A stretch of 7,075 nucleotides of DNA, from positions 1 to 7,075 of the forward strand of contig JAGHVI010000115.1 of assembly GCA_018064385.1 (NCBI GenBank). Reading direction: 5' to 3'. The DNA comes from Candidatus Minthenecus merdequi (lineage in GTDB: Bacteria > Bacteroidota > Bacteroidia > Bacteroidales > Paludibacteraceae). The notes under the pieces are model-generated. The model did no database searches, was not told the origin of the DNA, and was given only the letters and a program-made list of their open reading frames with translations. This document shows positions 6,543-7,075 of this stretch, piece after piece. The translations under genes and the position numbers were made by a program. Each line of letters opens with the position of its first letter. The first letter of the stretch is position 1.

Positions 6543-7075
6543 ATGGATATACAACTTAAACCAAAGCCCTGGTACATCAAGTACCGCTATTACATTATGG
6601 CAGGCGTAGCGTTCCTCGCCTTCGTGGTGTATGTCATCACGCTGATTGTAGGCCCTCGCCAACTGAGCATTGATGCCGAGGAATATAAGATAGTGGAGGT
6701 GGAGAACGGACACTTCATGGAATACGTGGATGTGGAAGGTGTCACTCAGCCAATCCTCACACTCCAAATCAATGCTATGGAGAGCGGATTCGTAAGCCGC
6801 ATCGTGGCTGAGGAAGGTGCTATACTGAATGAGGGCGACACGATACTCGTGCTTACCAACCCCGAACTGCTACGTTCCATTGAGGACGAACGCGACTCAT
6901 GGCAGAACAGCCAGCGCAACTATCGCGAGCAGGAGATAGAGATGGAACAGAAGAGCATCACGTTGCGCCAGCAGGCTCTCGACGCTTCGCACCAGATGGC
7001 GAGCCTCGACAAGTCGCTCAAGCAGAGCCGCGAGGAGTATCGCATGGGTATCAAGAGCAAGGCTGAGCTGGAGGT
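6543..7075 (+). CDS. HlyD/MFP-family periplasmic adaptor, 5' part (cut by window edge)
   Basis: The first 177 codons are visible and the frame is open to the window end. Residues about 16-37 (YYIMAGVAFLAFVVYVITLIVG) form one N-terminal membrane anchor. A biotinyl/lipoyl-like half-motif follows (VEGVTQPILTLQINAMESGFVSRIVAEEGAILNEGDTILVLTNPEL, residues about 64-109). After it comes a long, highly charged helical region rich in E, Q, R and S, the start of the alpha-hairpin that docks onto a TolC channel. This is a membrane-fusion protein bridging an inner-membrane transporter and the TolC-like protein encoded 11 bp upstream. In comparable Bacteroidales loci an ABC transporter with MacB/FtsX-like permeases often follows; that gene would be outside the window. 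Start ATG 6543 gives the normal short cytoplasmic tail before the anchor. Confidence 0.9.
   Translation, partial: MDIQLKPKPWYIKYRYYIMAGVAFLAFVVYVITLIVGPRQLSIDAEEYKIVEVENGHFMEYVDVEGVTQPILTLQINAMESGFVSRIVAEEGAILNEGDTILVLTNPELLRSIEDERDSWQNSQRNYREQEIEMEQKSITLRQQALDASHQMASLDKSLKQSREEYRMGIKSKAELE

Noticed and set aside
1..7075. Looked for CRISPR arrays, tRNA/rRNA genes, insertion-sequence ends and transposase or integrase genes.
   Set aside because: None found. The only regular repeat array is the 10-bp one at 2229-2272, which has no CRISPR-like spacers.

Overview
The window looks like a chromosomal segment from a member of the Bacteroidales (Bacteroides/Prevotella type). The basis is as follows. 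Start codons lack Shine-Dalgarno sequences. A promoter matching the Bacteroidetes TTG / TAnnTTTG pattern lies before the first gene. The protein families are also typical: an NtrC-type regulator with a GAFTDA loop, a HEIMNSLTPI-type histidine kinase, and a TolC/HlyD export pair. I cannot name the species. All genes I can support are on the + strand.

Layout. Bases 1-302 are AT-rich and non-coding, with a good Bacteroidetes-type promoter near 250-278. Next is a two-gene cassette: a small XRE-type helix-turn-helix protein (303-539) and a 553-residue protein with an N-terminal AlbA_2/Schlafen-like domain, a GHKL-like ATP-binding domain and a winged-helix-like tail (566-2227). A short spacer (2228-2305) carries four tandem copies of a 10-bp element, plus an inverted copy inside the end of the preceding gene. 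Then comes an efflux locus: a sigma-54-dependent response regulator (2306-3700), its partner histidine kinase (3718-4898, broken by an apparent one-base deletion near 4080), a regulatory region (4899-5046), a TolC-family outer-membrane protein (5047-6531) and the first 177 codons of an HlyD-type membrane-fusion protein (from 6543, cut by the window edge).

How it works together. The 148-bp gap between kinase and tolC-like gene holds a textbook sigma-54 promoter (TGGCATCTATTTTGCT, 5004-5019). About 90-110 bp upstream of its predicted start site are two 14-bp palindromes (GTGCG-N4-CGCAC) whose centres are 21 bp apart. The encoded response regulator has every part needed to act there: receiver, AAA+ domain and Fis-type DNA-binding tail. 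I infer a self-contained circuit in which a signal reaches the kinase, the regulator binds the twin sites, and sigma-54 RNA polymerase transcribes the exporter operon. An inner-membrane transporter probably lies beyond the window edge. The frameshift in the kinase would interrupt or modify this circuit unless it is a sequencing error.

The upstream HTH + AlbA_2/ATPase pair is functionally separate and resembles mobile accessory or defence-associated genes. Its function cannot be settled from this sequence.
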